Part shown: piece by piece, positions 47,862 to 59,900 of the stretch
Layout: every line of letters starts with the position of its first letter
Numbering within the stretch: position 1 is the stretch's first letter
Position numbers and translations under genes: made by a program
Source: Smittium culicis
Lineage: Eukaryota > Kickxellomycota > Harpellomycetes > Harpellales > Legeriomycetaceae
Reading direction: 5' to 3'
Length of the DNA stretch: 64,000 nucleotides
Assembly (NCBI GenBank): GCA_001970855.1
Contig: LSSN01000010.1
Location: forward strand, 30,872-94,871
The notes under the pieces: model-generated
Databases searched by the model: none
Seen by the model: only the letters and a program-made list of their open reading frames with translations
What the model was told of the DNA's origin: nothing

Positions 47862-48980
47862 ATGACATATAAGGACATAATATGGAGAAATATAGCGGAT
47901 ATCAATCTCAAATCGCTCTTCAATAGATATGATAAACTCTATAGCATGAAATATCTACTGGCTAACAATGAGTTGCCAAAACACTTTAAAAAATTCCCGC
48001 CAATATGGAGCGAATCAATAAAAATCTCTAAATATATTTATAAGCTAAATTCGACAGACATACACGACTGGCCATACGAACATGTTAAAATGCTCGGCCT
48101 AAGTAATATTAATAAATTAATTGGTATGAGCCTTAATAAAAAAGATTTAAACTGGCTAACTAGTAACGGAATTAAAAACTGCGGTCAGTTCTTTGATAAA
48201 TGTAAAACTATATGGGAGGACCACTCAGATACCATATTTACAATTAAGGTCAGAAACTCACCTATTAACTTCTCAGTAAACTTAATTTTAAAAAATATAT
48301 GGTTCAATAAAGAATATTCGGAAACAGAAAAAATATCCAATGATTTATTTGCAGATGGTCATTTACCTTCAAATCAACTGAAAAACAAAATAATAAAAAA
48401 TAAAATAGATGTTGAAAATAGGAAAGAGCTAATGGTATCACCAAAATGGAATAAAATAGGAAGAACAGTGAACACATACCAATTTTTTAACTGGATAAGG
48501 ATGCATAATATTGATCCGGAACCTAAAATGACCAGTTATTTATGGCTGCTATTTCAAAATGCCCCGATTACTGGCGAAAAAATGATAATCTGGAACAAAG
48601 GAGTATTTAGCAAATCACAAGAATGTAAATCTTGTAAAGAGCGTAAAGAAAAAATTACACATATCTACTTTGGCTGCAGGCGAGTAAACGATTTGTGGGA
48701 AAAAATATATAACTTTATTACGACAAATTCATTCGACAACGGGATATTTAATAGAATAATCACAGTGGTTATTTACGACTTTCTAAAACCAGTGAAGAAG
48801 AAGTTTCCGAAAGAAGAAATACTTTATGGTCTAGCAATTTGGAATATAAATCGAGCAAGGGTTGAAACGGCCATATCAGAAACAAACATAACTGGAGAAG
48901 GTATTTTCAACCAATGGAAATATGAATTACAGCAAAAAATCACTTTGGACTTTAAACATAAAAAGAAAAGAGAATACTGA
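47862..48980 (+). pseudogene. LINE C-terminal region with zf-RVT motif, intact frame
   Basis: 372 open codons, the longest undamaged part of the element. W-I-R-M-H and Y-L-W-L-L-F precede a zinc-binding motif C-K-S-C, then T-H-I-Y-F-G-C-R-R-V-N-D-L-W (C-x2-C-x9-H-x4-C), as in the C-terminal zf-RVT of plant and fungal LINEs. Upstream sequence reads in frame only after correcting a T-run frameshift (K-W-Y-N-E-F then M-T-Y-K-D), so the ATG at 47862 is internal, not a natural start. Confidence 0.8.
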
Positions 48981-49159
48981 CAAGCTATAAGAACCAAATG
49001 GTTCTCAATAGAGCCTGGAGGGAAGCTGGTGTTCAGTGATAGTTAATACCACCAACCCTCATTTTTCTCTCTTCTTTTTTTTTCAGTTCCTACTCCTTAA
49101 ATAATTACATTTCTATTCTCATTTTTATCAAGCTTATGATATTTTTATTATAAATAAAT

Positions 49160-49201
49160 AAATAGAAATAGAAATAGAAATAGAAATAGAAATAGAAATA
49201 G
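49160..49201 (+). repeat. LINE 3' tail, (AAATAG)n
   Basis: About seven AAATAG units end the element and run without a break into the right target duplication, which itself starts with two AAATAG units. Confidence 0.85.
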
Positions 49202-49217
49202 AAATAGAAATAGACTC
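49202..49217. repeat. Right target-site duplication of the LINE
   Basis: Exact copy of 43532-43547. Confidence 0.8.
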
Positions 49218-51799
49218 AAAAAATATATTATAACAACTAAGCTGGATCTGAAAAATATAGACAGCACTACAACATAAAATTCTTATTCAGAAAAAAGTTA
49301 TTTTAAATAACATCTGCAAACGCAAAGAAATAAAAGCCCCGGCCAGAACTGCTAAAAAATATCTTATTCATTTTTCGGAGGAAATGTATGAGAGTTTCAC
49401 CACTGAATCTCAAATATTGATCATTACTTTATTGAATACATTTATATTTCTGGTTTTAAAAGAAAGAATTTGGTAGTTGTAAAGCAAATAAAATTCGTAT
49501 TTCCCCAATAAAGTTTATTAAGCCCCTCTCGAAATTTAATAAGTGCTGATTAAAATACAATTTTTATTTTTTAGTTGTCGCTTTATACATCTTATTTTTA
49601 TAATTAGCCTCGTATTATAACTTTTATCTCACCCATCCAAAAATTACAAGACAAACAGTACTTTTGTTAAGCCTTTTACTTATTAAATTTTTTTATGTAA
49701 AAAAGTTTTATTCTTTATTTTTTTTTTGGTATATAGAGGCCTCCCACTTCTTTACTGAAAGGACAAAGCTCATCTCCTACGTCTTTTTATTGCTTATTCC
49801 TTTTTTTTAAATATTTCCTTTTAAGAATAACATTTTTTTGATTTTATCATTTCATTATTATGTTTTTTCCCCTCATATCTTTAAATATAATATATTGTAA
49901 TGTCCCGCTATTAATTTTACTATGATATAATATGTGATAGTTCTATTTTTGATATATGTTTATTATTAGTTTAAATTTATAATATGTAATTTTTATCTTA
50001 TAAATTAATTTAGAATTAAGGCGAAACGCCCCTATTCGGGAAATAACTTTTCTTCTTATATATAAAGCTATAAATGTAGATAATATTATGAATTGTAAAT
50101 TTCAATCAGAATATGGTTCGTAATATCCATTTTTTAGTACCAAAATTGCATTATATAATTTTAGTGATTAAGTTTTTATGCGTGACTTAATTTAAGCCCG
50201 CTTGATTCTTACTGTTTCAGTATTATTTTATTTTTCGCTAATTTTGATTTTTAATATTCTTTTTAATAATAATTGTAATTCAATATTTGTTTTATGTTTT
50301 TATTTATTTTATTTATTTTTTGTGATCTTTTTTTAAGATGATGTTAATTTTAAAGCAGTCAAGGCTGCTTTTATACCTTTAGTGCTCAAACTTGTGTTTG
50401 AACATTCTTAACTAACTATAATAGCTAGTAGAATAATAGCTAAATAAAATTTTAAAGATAAAGTTTATACTTAAAAACTAGTATGAAGAATTAATACAAT
50501 TAAAGTCACAATTATTTTTATTTGTGAGCATATAAATTTACATATATGTTTACTCACACTTCTTGTATGTTTGAAATTGCTAATACAGATGTATTTATAT
50601 TTATATTATATAATAGCATATATATTATTTATTTCATAGCAATGTAAAAAGACTGATTTATGAGTCGATATTTTATTCGTTTGAAGAGGTTTTCTCTAGT
50701 AACTAAGAAAAATATCGGGTTTTAAATAGGTTATTTCATTATTTATTGTTTTAGAGTATTTTATTGTGCGAGTTAAGAACAGAAATACTGTTTTTAAAAA
50801 ATTAATTTTATGGCCATAAAACCTGCTTTTCTTAAGGGTTTATTTAATCCCTTTTTATAATAAACATTATAAGCTTTAGGAGGTACAGATAAGACACAAA
50901 AAAACCTTAATAAGGTGAAAAAAAGGTAATTTTCTGTATTCCTAGACTGCATAAAAAAGTTTATATAAATTAATAGAGACGAATTGTAGATAGAAAATAG
51001 AGTAGAATGAAGAGTATTAATTCAAAGGTAGGCCTAGCGCAGCTCTTCATAGGAGCTGGATGATTCTAAACTAATTTTCTGGACCAATGACAAGAACAGA
51101 TCTATAACCTGAAGTACACCGTGAAAATAACTAAGATAGATCAATGAGGTGTTTTGATAAACAATTTTAGCATATCTGGAATATAATTTTTAGAACCAGT
51201 AATTTTTGCTACAAAAAATATTAAACAAATAAAAAAGTACGTTATTTTTATCAAAAAGTAACCAAAGCACATTACTAATCGAAAAAATTTTAATTCTATT
51301 TAGTATTAATTCAATAGCCAATAAAATTAAACAAACATTGACGCTTCTAGTTAAATAATGATTAATAGTCTGTTAACTTACAATTTGAGCAAATTAAAAC
51401 AGATAAAATAAAACAGCTAAAATTTTCTAAACAAAAACCTCAATAAGGTGTAAAAATCTTTTTCTCATTCTGCCTTTGTTCTTGTAAATGTTTTTTTGCA
51501 TTGTGTTTTTTTTGTCCTTTTTATTATTATATTACAAACAGAACTAAACATTTTTTCGCTAACTCGAGTCTATTTATTAGATCATATAATAAATAAACAA
51601 TATTCCTTGTTTCTAAATAAACTATTGAAATGTTAATTACTAGCAAAAGGAAAAAAATATAGAGGGTAAGATTAAAAACAGAAATTAATTAGCTAACACA
51701 TAATTAAGCTATAAGCAAAAAGAATATTATTTTGCTATTTTTATGATATTATTCTACTTTGTTAAAAACTATTCAGTTAATATTTAATAACGTAAGTAA
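49218..51799. other. AT-rich intergenic DNA, no gene recognised
   Basis: No coding motif. Related phrases recur (CCTTAATAAGGTG at 50909, CCTCAATAAGGTG at 51437, CAAATAAGGTA at 51837), hinting at nested old repeats, possibly further LTR debris. Confidence 0.35.
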
Positions 51800-52000
51800 T
51801 TTATAGTTTCGGATACCTGCTAATGTAAAAAAAATTCAAATAAGGTAATCTATAAATATAAGTATTACATGAAAAAACGATTATATACAAACAGCGAATT
51901 CCAAAAAAAAGCCATTTAGCTATTTTTTGTACTTTATATGTTTTAGAGACACGATACTAGTTAATTTAAGCTTATTTTTTAATGAAAAAGCTTGTAATTT
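51800..52000 (+). repeat. Probable 5' LTR (3' part) of a decayed Ty3/gypsy element
   Basis: Shows collinear diverged similarity to about 56770-56960: ACGATTA and ATTTAGCTA occur 46 bases apart in both, followed by GTACTTTAT, GTTT..GAGAC-like sequence and AAGCTTATTT. The similarity stops at the start of the primer-binding site, as an LTR end should. The 5' boundary is not defined. Confidence 0.45.
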
Positions 52001-52020
52001 TGGTAATATCGCCGGGTTGA
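52001..52020 (+). promoter_or_regulatory. Putative tRNA primer-binding site
   Basis: TGG followed by TAATATCG and CCGGGTTGA is the complement of a tRNA 3' end: CCA, discriminator and acceptor strand, then T-stem C-C-C-G-G and T-loop T-T-C-A-A. It lies directly after the probable LTR and about 140 bp before gag. The tRNA species was not identified. Confidence 0.6.
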
Positions 52021-52136
52021 AAAAAAACGCTCTCAATATGAATTATTTTTATAAAAAATAAGCTTTTTATTTCTATATTTATAATATGTATTATATATTA
52101 GAAGATATGGGTGGGAATTTCATTCAAAAAATATTT

Positions 52137-52793
52137 ATGACTGACACTTAATTTGAATCCTTGATTAATACTATTAGGAATAATATCTTTATAGCTGGAA
52201 ATAGACCTGCTGAAAATACCACTGAAAACAATAATAGTGGCCCAAGAATTAACAATGCTATTAAGATCAAAAATTTTAGAGGCTCTCTTGACGAAGATGT
52301 TGGCCTATGGCTGTTCGCATTTAAAAATTGGCAAGTAGCCTCTGTTATATCTGAAAATAGTACTTTGGTAGCCATAGCAGCGAACCAATTGACTAAAAAT
52401 GCTTTATCATGGTTCAAAGCTTGGTGTGCCCGATCAGAAAGCACATATAGCAGTTGGGATAACTTTGAAAATTCTCTCAACGATAGATTTAATACAGGCC
52501 AAAAGAAGAGAAAACTCCGTGAAACTTTACGCTACTTGAAAGAAAAAGCATCTGTATCCCTGTACTCTGAAGAGTTTCTAAATTTAAAAACTGCAATAGG
52601 TACCATGATAGAAGAAGAGGCTCTTGATAGATTTATTAGAAATTTAAAGCCTCATATCAGAGCATCTGTATTGGTACATGATCCTGAAAACCTATTACTA
52701 GTTATGAAAATTGCTGAGACGTATGACTCGAAAACTTACAGAAATGGTAGCTATAATAATTTTTACGAAAAAAAAAAACATTTGACTATATAA
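52137..52793 (+). pseudogene. gypsy gag
   Basis: The in-frame ATG at 52137 is followed by a TAA four codons later (52149-52151); the frame is then open to 52793. It contains F-R-G-S-L-D-E-D-V-G-L-W-L, A-L-S-W-F-K-A-W and L-R-Y-L-K, the retrotransposon Gag capsid pattern. A degraded zinc knuckle follows around 52873-52945 (Y-C-K-E-K-G-Q-I-L-A-N-C), lacking the first Cys and with Gln for His. Confidence 0.75.
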
Positions 52794-52974
52794 AAAACAC
52801 ATTCCATGATTCAAAAAAGATGGATATTGATGAATTAGATATAAGTTTGCTGCCAAAATAAAAGAAAAAACAAGAGTGTTCTAAAAGAGGACTTTTATTT
52901 TATTGCAAAGAAAAGGGACAAATACTAGCTAACTGCCCAAATAAGTCGGGAAAAGTACCAGGGAAGCTCTAGAA

Positions 52975-53510
52975 TTGGCTACTGAGCTTCCTGAAATAAT
53001 TAATAAGCCTAAAATAAATGATACGTCCCCAGAAATTTTTGAAATTTATGACCCGGAAAATAAACACACTGAACCATTGATAGTAAACTTGAAAATAAAT
53101 GATAAAAATTGTCTTGAACTGGTTGATAGTGGGTCATCCACAGAAATAATATCTTCTAATCTAGTAAAAATATTGAGTTTAAAACCAATAAAGATTAAAG
53201 ATCCAATAACATTGAGTGTAGCAGATGGATAAAAACACAAAGTAACAAATAAATATACTTTTAAAGCTAAAATTGACATTAAGTCGCTTATAATAAGTGC
53301 CCTTATTTTTGATAAACTTAAACATCCTTTGATATTAGGTATAACTTGGTTGAAAGAAAGTAACCCAGTAATTAATTGGAGAGATAGTCTGATTAGTTTT
53401 CGTGAAGACAAAAAAATTACAGAAAATAACGATGAAAATAAAATTATCAGAAGAAAAGAGCTATATAAAAGTCTTAAGATAAACTCTGATGTATATGTCA
53501 TACAAGTAAA
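52975..53510 (+). pseudogene. gypsy aspartic protease region
   Basis: Retains L-V-D-S-G-S-S-T-E (D-S-G active site) and later P-L-I-L-G-I-T-W-L, typical of retropepsins. A TAA at about 53230 interrupts V-A-D-G from K-H-K-V, so the domain is split in two frames-in-register. Confidence 0.75.
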
Positions 53511-54960
53511 TGAATTGGATAAACAAGCAGATAACGAGATTGCTCAGGTATTAAATAGAATTGAGAATAAAGATATAAAGCTCATAATATTGAAGTACAA
53601 GAATATTTTTATTAATGATAGACCTGGGATACCTCGACTTAGACCAGAACAAGTATCAATCGATACCGGTAATAATAAACCCACAAGTAAATCACCATAT
53701 AAAATGTCACCTAGTGACTTGGAGGAATTAAAAAAGCAATTAGCCGATTTAACCAATAGAAAGTTATAGGACCATCGAATTCAAGTTGGGGATCGCCAGT
53801 ATTATTTATAAAAAAATCTGATGGTTCCAGAAGGATGTACATTGATTACCGAGCACTAAATAGTATTACTGAGAAAGACATGGGTCCGTTACCTCGAATT
53901 GACGAGTGCTTATCACTAATAGGCAGCGCAAATATTTTTTCAAAAATTGATTTAAGGTCAGGTTACCACCAACTTAGGATAAAGCCTGAAGATGAAGATA
54001 AGACTAGTTTCGATACCCGTTATCGAAATTTTGCGTATAAGTTATTACATTTTGGTTTAAAGAACGCTCCCGCTACATTCCAAGCGCTTATGAATAGAAT
54101 ACTAAGAAAACATGTCAATGGGTACGTGTTGATATATTTAGACCATATAGTAATTTTTTCAAAAAATCTATCCGATCGCCTGAAGCATTTAGAAAAAGTA
54201 TTAGAAATACTTGAGGAAAATAAGTTGTTTCCGCATATATGAAAATGCGTTTTTTTTAGTAAAAAACTCGCATTTTTAGGCCATATAATTTCACCTCAAG
54301 GAATTAAGCCAGATCCTGAAAAGTTAATAGTAGTTCAAAAATCTTCAGAATTAAAAACAGTACAATAAGTGAGGCAATTTATGCTAGTTGCTTCCTATTT
54401 TAGAAAATTTATTACAAATTTTTCCCACATAGCAGCACCTATAATTAAATTAATAAAGAATGAAACTTCAAAAAAAGCACCTGTAAATTGGACGCCTACC
54501 CATGAAGCCACTTTTATCTTATTGAAAAATAAATTGGTAAATGCTCCGGTTCTAGAGCACCAGATTTTAATAAACATTTTGTTATTGAAACTGATGCGTC
54601 TGATTATTCCACTGGTGTAGTTTTACTACAATTCGACGACAATAATAATTACACCCAACTGCATATTTATCCAGAAAGTTGAATGAAGCTGAAAAATAAA
54701 CCCTACCGATGAGAGAGAATTACTCCCAATATTGCACGCATTAAGTGCATGGAGAAGTTACATAGACAATGGTCATAACACCATTTTAAAGACAGAATAT
54801 TCATCGCTACAATTCTAAAACTCACAAAAAGAGCTTTCTAAAAGGCTCAGCAGGTTTATAGAAGAGTTGGGCGAATATCAAATTAAAATTGAATATCTCC
54901 CAGTTATAGTAAATAACGCTGCAGATACTTTATCAAGAAACCCAGTATTTTTATATATAG
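53511..54960 (+). pseudogene. gypsy reverse transcriptase and RNase H region
   Basis: RT motifs: P-Y-K-M-S-P, Y-I-D-Y-R-A-L-N, P-L-P-R-I-D, F-S-K-I-D-L-R-S-G-Y-H-Q, F-G-L-K-N-A-P-A-T-F-Q, Y-L-D-H-I and F-L-G-H-I-I-S. The catalytic Y-L-D-D reads Y-L-D-H (codons 54141-54146). The connection (Y-F-R-K-F-I-x-N-F-S) leads into RNase H: E-T-D-A-S-D in one frame near 54588, then P-T-D-E-R-E-L-L and W-R-S-Y-I in another. Stops occur at 54241 and 54366 and at least two frameshifts are needed. Confidence 0.85.
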
Positions 54961-55049
54961 AGCCAATAAATAGCTCAGATGATTGATCGGTAGATTGGCC
55001 GTTACTCATAAAATATATGGACCAAAGAATTCCATTGCCATAAATAAAT

Positions 55050-56193
55050 GATAGAATCAGAAGCGTTTTATTAAAAAATAAAACCGAATTCGTTTATGAT
55101 AAGGATAATGAAATTGTTTACAAAAAACATGAAAACTTATGTGCGCCATATACAATTAGTTCTACTAGAGCAAATACAGCGTGGAAATTCCACAGAACAT
55201 ATGGTCACCTTGCGCCAAAGTCGCATTTAGAAATTTTAAATAAAAGAGTTTGGTGGCCTAGTATAACCAAAGATGTTCATAATTGGTTAAAAGAATGCCC
55301 AGAATTTCAAATTTCCAGCAAACGTGATAAAGAAAAACATTATAAATCTTTGCATTCCCTTGAGATCCCAGGTCTTTTCCAAAGATGGGAAATTGACTTT
55401 ATAGGGATACTTCCAAAGACTAAAAATAAAAATAAATGGCTTATAGTTGCTGCAGACTACGCCACAAACTGGCCCATAGTAAAAGCAACAAAAGATCAAC
55501 ATCACAAGTAGCATCTGATTTTATTTACAATGAAACTGTTTTAAACTTTGGCTGCCCACATGAAATATTAGCTGATAGAGGGAAAGCTTTTATGTCTGAT
55601 GTTTTAAGGTTATACCTAGAAAACTTGAGTATAAAACACCTGTCTACATCAGCATTATACCCAAGAACAAACGGAAAATGTGAACGCTTAAACGGTGTTA
55701 TAGGGGAAACGATGCCAAATACACCAAAGGAAGTGTTAACGAATGGGATCAGTATATTGATCAAATACTATTTACCTAAAGAATGCATAAAGACAACTCC
55801 ACTGGTTATTCAGCATTATATTTAACATATGGAATCCATCCTAGAATAACAGGTGATAATAAAAATCCAATAATAAATAACTTAGATTTTTTAAAAAGTT
55901 ATGAGTTGGTTAATAAATATAGGAATATTTAATTAAGTATTAAGTAAAAATCAAGAAAAATCTATATAAAACTTTAAGTAAATAGCTACGAAAGATAAAT
56001 TAATAATATGTAAAGAAAAATAACCAAGAATTTTAAGCTTATATATCTGGTTAATGATTAGAAAAGAATCGAAAAAGAAATTCGAACCAAACTGGCACGG
56101 TCCTTATCAAATACATAAATTATATTCAAACAATACTTACAAGATAAAAGAAAAAATCGGAAACATCTATTCTAAATTGGATATTAATATTTG
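55050..56193 (+). pseudogene. gypsy integrase region
   Basis: H-x3-x3-G-H appears as H-R-T-Y-G-H-L-A with C-P-E-F-Q, so the second Cys of the H2C2 finger is lost. The catalytic core follows: W-E-I-D-F-I-G, A-D-R-G-K-A-F and N-G-K-C-E-R-L-N supply D, D and E. A frameshift near 55500 separates the first D from the rest. The C-terminal G-P-Y-Q-I-H-K module (about 56055-56193) is present; no chromodomain was seen. Confidence 0.8.
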
Positions 56194-56715
56194 ATTGGAT
56201 AATTATTATAAAATTAATTGAATTAACCAATTAAAACAAATTCTATTTTACCATATAACACATTGTGATTTAAAGTTGAATCTCTAAGCCTTTCAATTTT
56301 TTATTACTCTTCTAGTTTCTGAATCAAATAAAAAAATAAATGTTATTAATATTAATATAAATTCAAACATTGGTTCACGGAAATCAATTAAAGAAAGCAT
56401 TCATCGATCAGTCAGTTCAAAATCATAGTCATTGACCTTATAAAAATCCAAAAATGGAGGACGATTTTATTATAAATTGTGGGTAATAACGGATGTCTGT
56501 TAATTTAAAAAATAGGAAATTTTATAAATTTAAGCATTAAAAAAAAAATTACCTGCAAAAAGTGACTTCCAAAACAAATGGAAAATGATAAAATATTTAC
56601 TCAGCAAATCTAAATAAAAACTAGTCAAGATATTTTCAAATTTTTATATTTATACTTATTAGGAAAAAAAAAAGAGAAGTGAAAAACCATAGACAAAAAA
56701 TCATAAGATAAAAAA

Positions 56716-56738
56716 AGTCAAAAAAAAGAAAAAAAAAG
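56716..56738 (+). promoter_or_regulatory. Candidate polypurine tract
   Basis: An A/G-only run (AAAAAAAAGAAAAAAAAAG) ends just before CCCCCTAA and lies upstream of the probable 3' LTR. Poly-A is common here, so support is weak. Confidence 0.3.
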
Positions 56739-56769
56739 CCCCCTAATTTTCCGAAAAGAAAATAATCCA

Positions 56770-56960
56770 GTAGGTTATTTTTCTGCAAAAAATTAAAAGA
56801 TACTTTGGTTTATTTTTACTACTTATTTTATTTAACGATTAATTTTTAAAATGTCTGCTCCATAACAAATTATTTAGCTAATATTAGTACTTTATTCGTT
56901 TGAGACGTATTATTAGATAATTGAAGCTTATTTGTTAAAAAAAACTTGGCATTAGATTCT
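56770..56960 (+). repeat. Probable 3' LTR (3' part) of the gypsy element
   Basis: Diverged counterpart of 51800-52000, sharing ACGATTA, ATTTAGCTA, GTACTTTAT, GTTT and AAGCTTATTT in order and at nearly equal spacing. Similarity ends near 56960 at sequence equivalent to the LTR-PBS boundary. Strong divergence between the two LTRs implies an old insertion. Confidence 0.4.
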
Positions 56961-59900
56961 GTGGTAATTATGAGTAAAAAAATTATAGTTATAAAATTTG
57001 ATTAATTAGGTATGAATATATTATTAAATAAAATCCCATTTTATTTTAAACAAATTAAAAATCTAGTATTGAGTGATATATAATAGGTACTCAGAAAAAA
57101 GGGATGATATTTTTTATACTTGGTTATAAATTAATAAAATGAGTTTTAAATCGTAAATTTAAATATTTGAATGCGTATAATTAATTTTTCCTCACCAATA
57201 ATATTAATCCAATATAAAAATACAAAATTTGACAAAAATTCTACAATGAAATATAATTTATTTTTATTCTTAACTTTATTCTATAATATTAGCGTATAAA
57301 AAAGATTGACTAGCGCTTGATTTTCAGCGCTCGCCCATATTTTATTTCACGAAATCGGCTTATTTAAATTAAAACTAAGCTAAATTAATTCCAAAAAAAG
57401 ATATAATTTTAGACTATGTATTTTTATGTGCTCTTTTAATCTTTTTCGGCTATTTTAATCTATACTATATGTTAATTTATTTGATGGTGGCCGATTTGAT
57501 AATGGTTATTTCCCTTATTATTAATTATGATTTATAAGCTAAAGAATTAATCAAATAATTGCATTTAGTTCGTGCTTCAAAAATATAGCCGAAAATAAAG
57601 GGATAAAACAATAATAATTTAATTTTTATTTATACCTTATTAATCTCTATTTTCACTAATAATTATATGATTACCAGTAGTATCAAGTCTTTAGATTTTA
57701 TTCTATTGAATAGTCTTTATAAAATTTTCCAGAGCAATTTTTTTACACCCAATCAAAATTTAATTTAAAAAACGTTTTAGATGAAATATTATAAAGTAAA
57801 GTTAAATTATGTTTAATTTTAATTGGAGTTATATACATATATTGAAAATAACAACTATATTTAAAATTTTTGAGATCCGAAAGGATTTAAAATTTATATA
57901 TAGTCTTTTTTTTATTATTTATATAACAGCTTGGGCATTAATATCTGATTTTTAAGTATTAATAATAATAAAATTAACAAAATCGTTTAGATCTAGCGAT
58001 TTCAGAAATTTTTCTTCAAAAAATAAAATTAAAAAAAGCATAAAAATTGAGTAATTGAAATAGATTTTCAATTATAATGCACTATAAGATAAATAGCTCA
58101 ATAGAAACTATTCTTTTGATTTATATTTCAATTGGAGTAAAAATTCTTAATTTGTAACAAAAAAAATTTTTTTTATTAATTAAAAGGAATTATAGCTACA
58201 TTTTTAAAAGAGAATTAAAAATTAAAAATTTTTTTTTAATAAAACCATTGAAAATATAAAAATTGTATTTAAACCATTAAAGATATAATTTATAGTTCTA
58301 TATATACGATTAATAGACACTAATAATTGAAAGAATTTGCTATTTTTTTAAAATAAAGATTTATTTATTGTTAAAACTAAAGAATACAATTTCCGTAAAT
58401 AAGCTTAAACCCATTTTTTATTATTATTCCACCGTTTTAAGAGAAAAATAGCAGATATATTTAATTTTATTATACACAATAGAATTTTACACTCGCATGT
58501 AATTTTTATCGGATTTTTATATTCTACGTAGATTATTAAAATTTTGTTGAAAAGCCCAAACATTTCATTTACATTTCGACATTATAAAACAAACTATTCC
58601 CACTCATTTTTAACTGATAAATAACTATAATTTTTTCTATTGATTTTACTAAAAAATGGATTTAATCCTATATTTACAAAACCCATAATTATAATTATCT
58701 CGCAGTATTGTTTTTTCAAATAATAGCCAGTATTAATGAAATATAATACTTTCGATCGTACTATCAGAAAAATATAAAATGCCTTATAACTTATAGTCGT
58801 TTAATTCAACTCGTATTTAATTAGAATATTTTAAAAGCATAAGCCTTCCTATGATTAATTATTCTGCTATAAAAAAATTTTCATTATCCTCTTTTCTTAT
58901 TTTAGTAAATTTTTTCTTCATTTATTGATATATAATAAGCAATACTAAATTTTATCACCATTTTCACTATATTATAGCTCGCTTACTGTAAGAAATTGTT
59001 CTTAATTAGAGCAACCAGATCAACTTTAAGACTTACAATGCGGATTGTTAACATCAAAAATCGATTTTGAATCTCGTTGGACCAATTCACATAGTAATTT
59101 AGCGAAAAATCAAGCCAAATAAAGTATTTAAGCATCTGCTTTTCCTTTAGAGAAAAATCAAGACGTTTAATATGTTTAAATAAAATTTCACTTTTTATCC
59201 TTCTAAAATACCTCACAAGTTATTAGTAATAGTATTAGTTTATTTACATCTTTTCTAAATAAAAGATATTTTTATATAGCCATTATCTTACACTTACAGT
59301 TTAAAAAGAGTTACTAATAATAAATATATCTAAAAATTGTTAATTATAGCTTAAAAAACACAAAACCTACTCATATTGGATCAAGAACTTTAATACATAA
59401 AATATACCAGATATAAATAATGAAAATCACATTTATTATTTAGCTAAAAAAAAAACATAGCTGCGAATTTTTTCTGAACAAAAGTAAATTTTTATCCAGA
59501 AAATAAATCAAACTACGATAAATTCAAAAAATAAAGATTTAATATGAAATTTCAGTAAACGTGTTTCTTATTACAGTCAGCATCTACTTCATAAATCAAA
59601 AAAATATGGCTTTAATATATCTGAATAGTGGATTTTTTTATAATACTAGTTTTTTTTTTTTTTTTCATCAGACAAAACTGTTTTAGTCTGTTAGAAAAAA
59701 GATAATATAATCAAAATCAATTTTAAAATATTTTATCCTTTATAATCATCAAATAAGCTCTTTGAAAAGCTATAATCTTTCGTAGAACAGTTAGGAGAAT
59801 TTTTTTAATATCATTAAAGAAATAATTTAAAGTCATAATCAGGTATTTTAAAAAAGGTTTTAGTTAAATAGCTTATTATAACAAGATAATTAACTGTACT

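Larger units (their letters stand above)
43548..49201 (+). mobile_element. Complete-length but inactive LINE (non-LTR retrotransposon)
   Basis: A 5.65-kb element flanked by a perfect 16-bp duplication. In order it holds an ORF1 region, an APE-type endonuclease, a reverse transcriptase with Y-A-D-D, a C-terminal zinc-binding region of the zf-RVT kind, a short 3' untranslated part, and a hexamer tail (AAATAG)n. Nonsense codons and frameshifts break ORF1, the endonuclease and the RT. The presence of both ends and duplications shows it inserted full length rather than 5'-truncated. Domain order fits fungal Tad/L1-type LINEs; the clade cannot be fixed by eye. Confidence 0.9.
52001..56769 (+). mobile_element. 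Decayed Ty3/gypsy retrotransposon, internal region
   Basis: Order gag, protease, reverse transcriptase, RNase H, integrase (PR-RT-RH-IN), which defines Ty3/gypsy rather than Ty1/copia. Each domain is recognisable but the polyprotein is split by many stops and frameshifts, so this copy is not autonomous. It lies about 2.6 kb downstream of the LINE. Confidence 0.85.
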
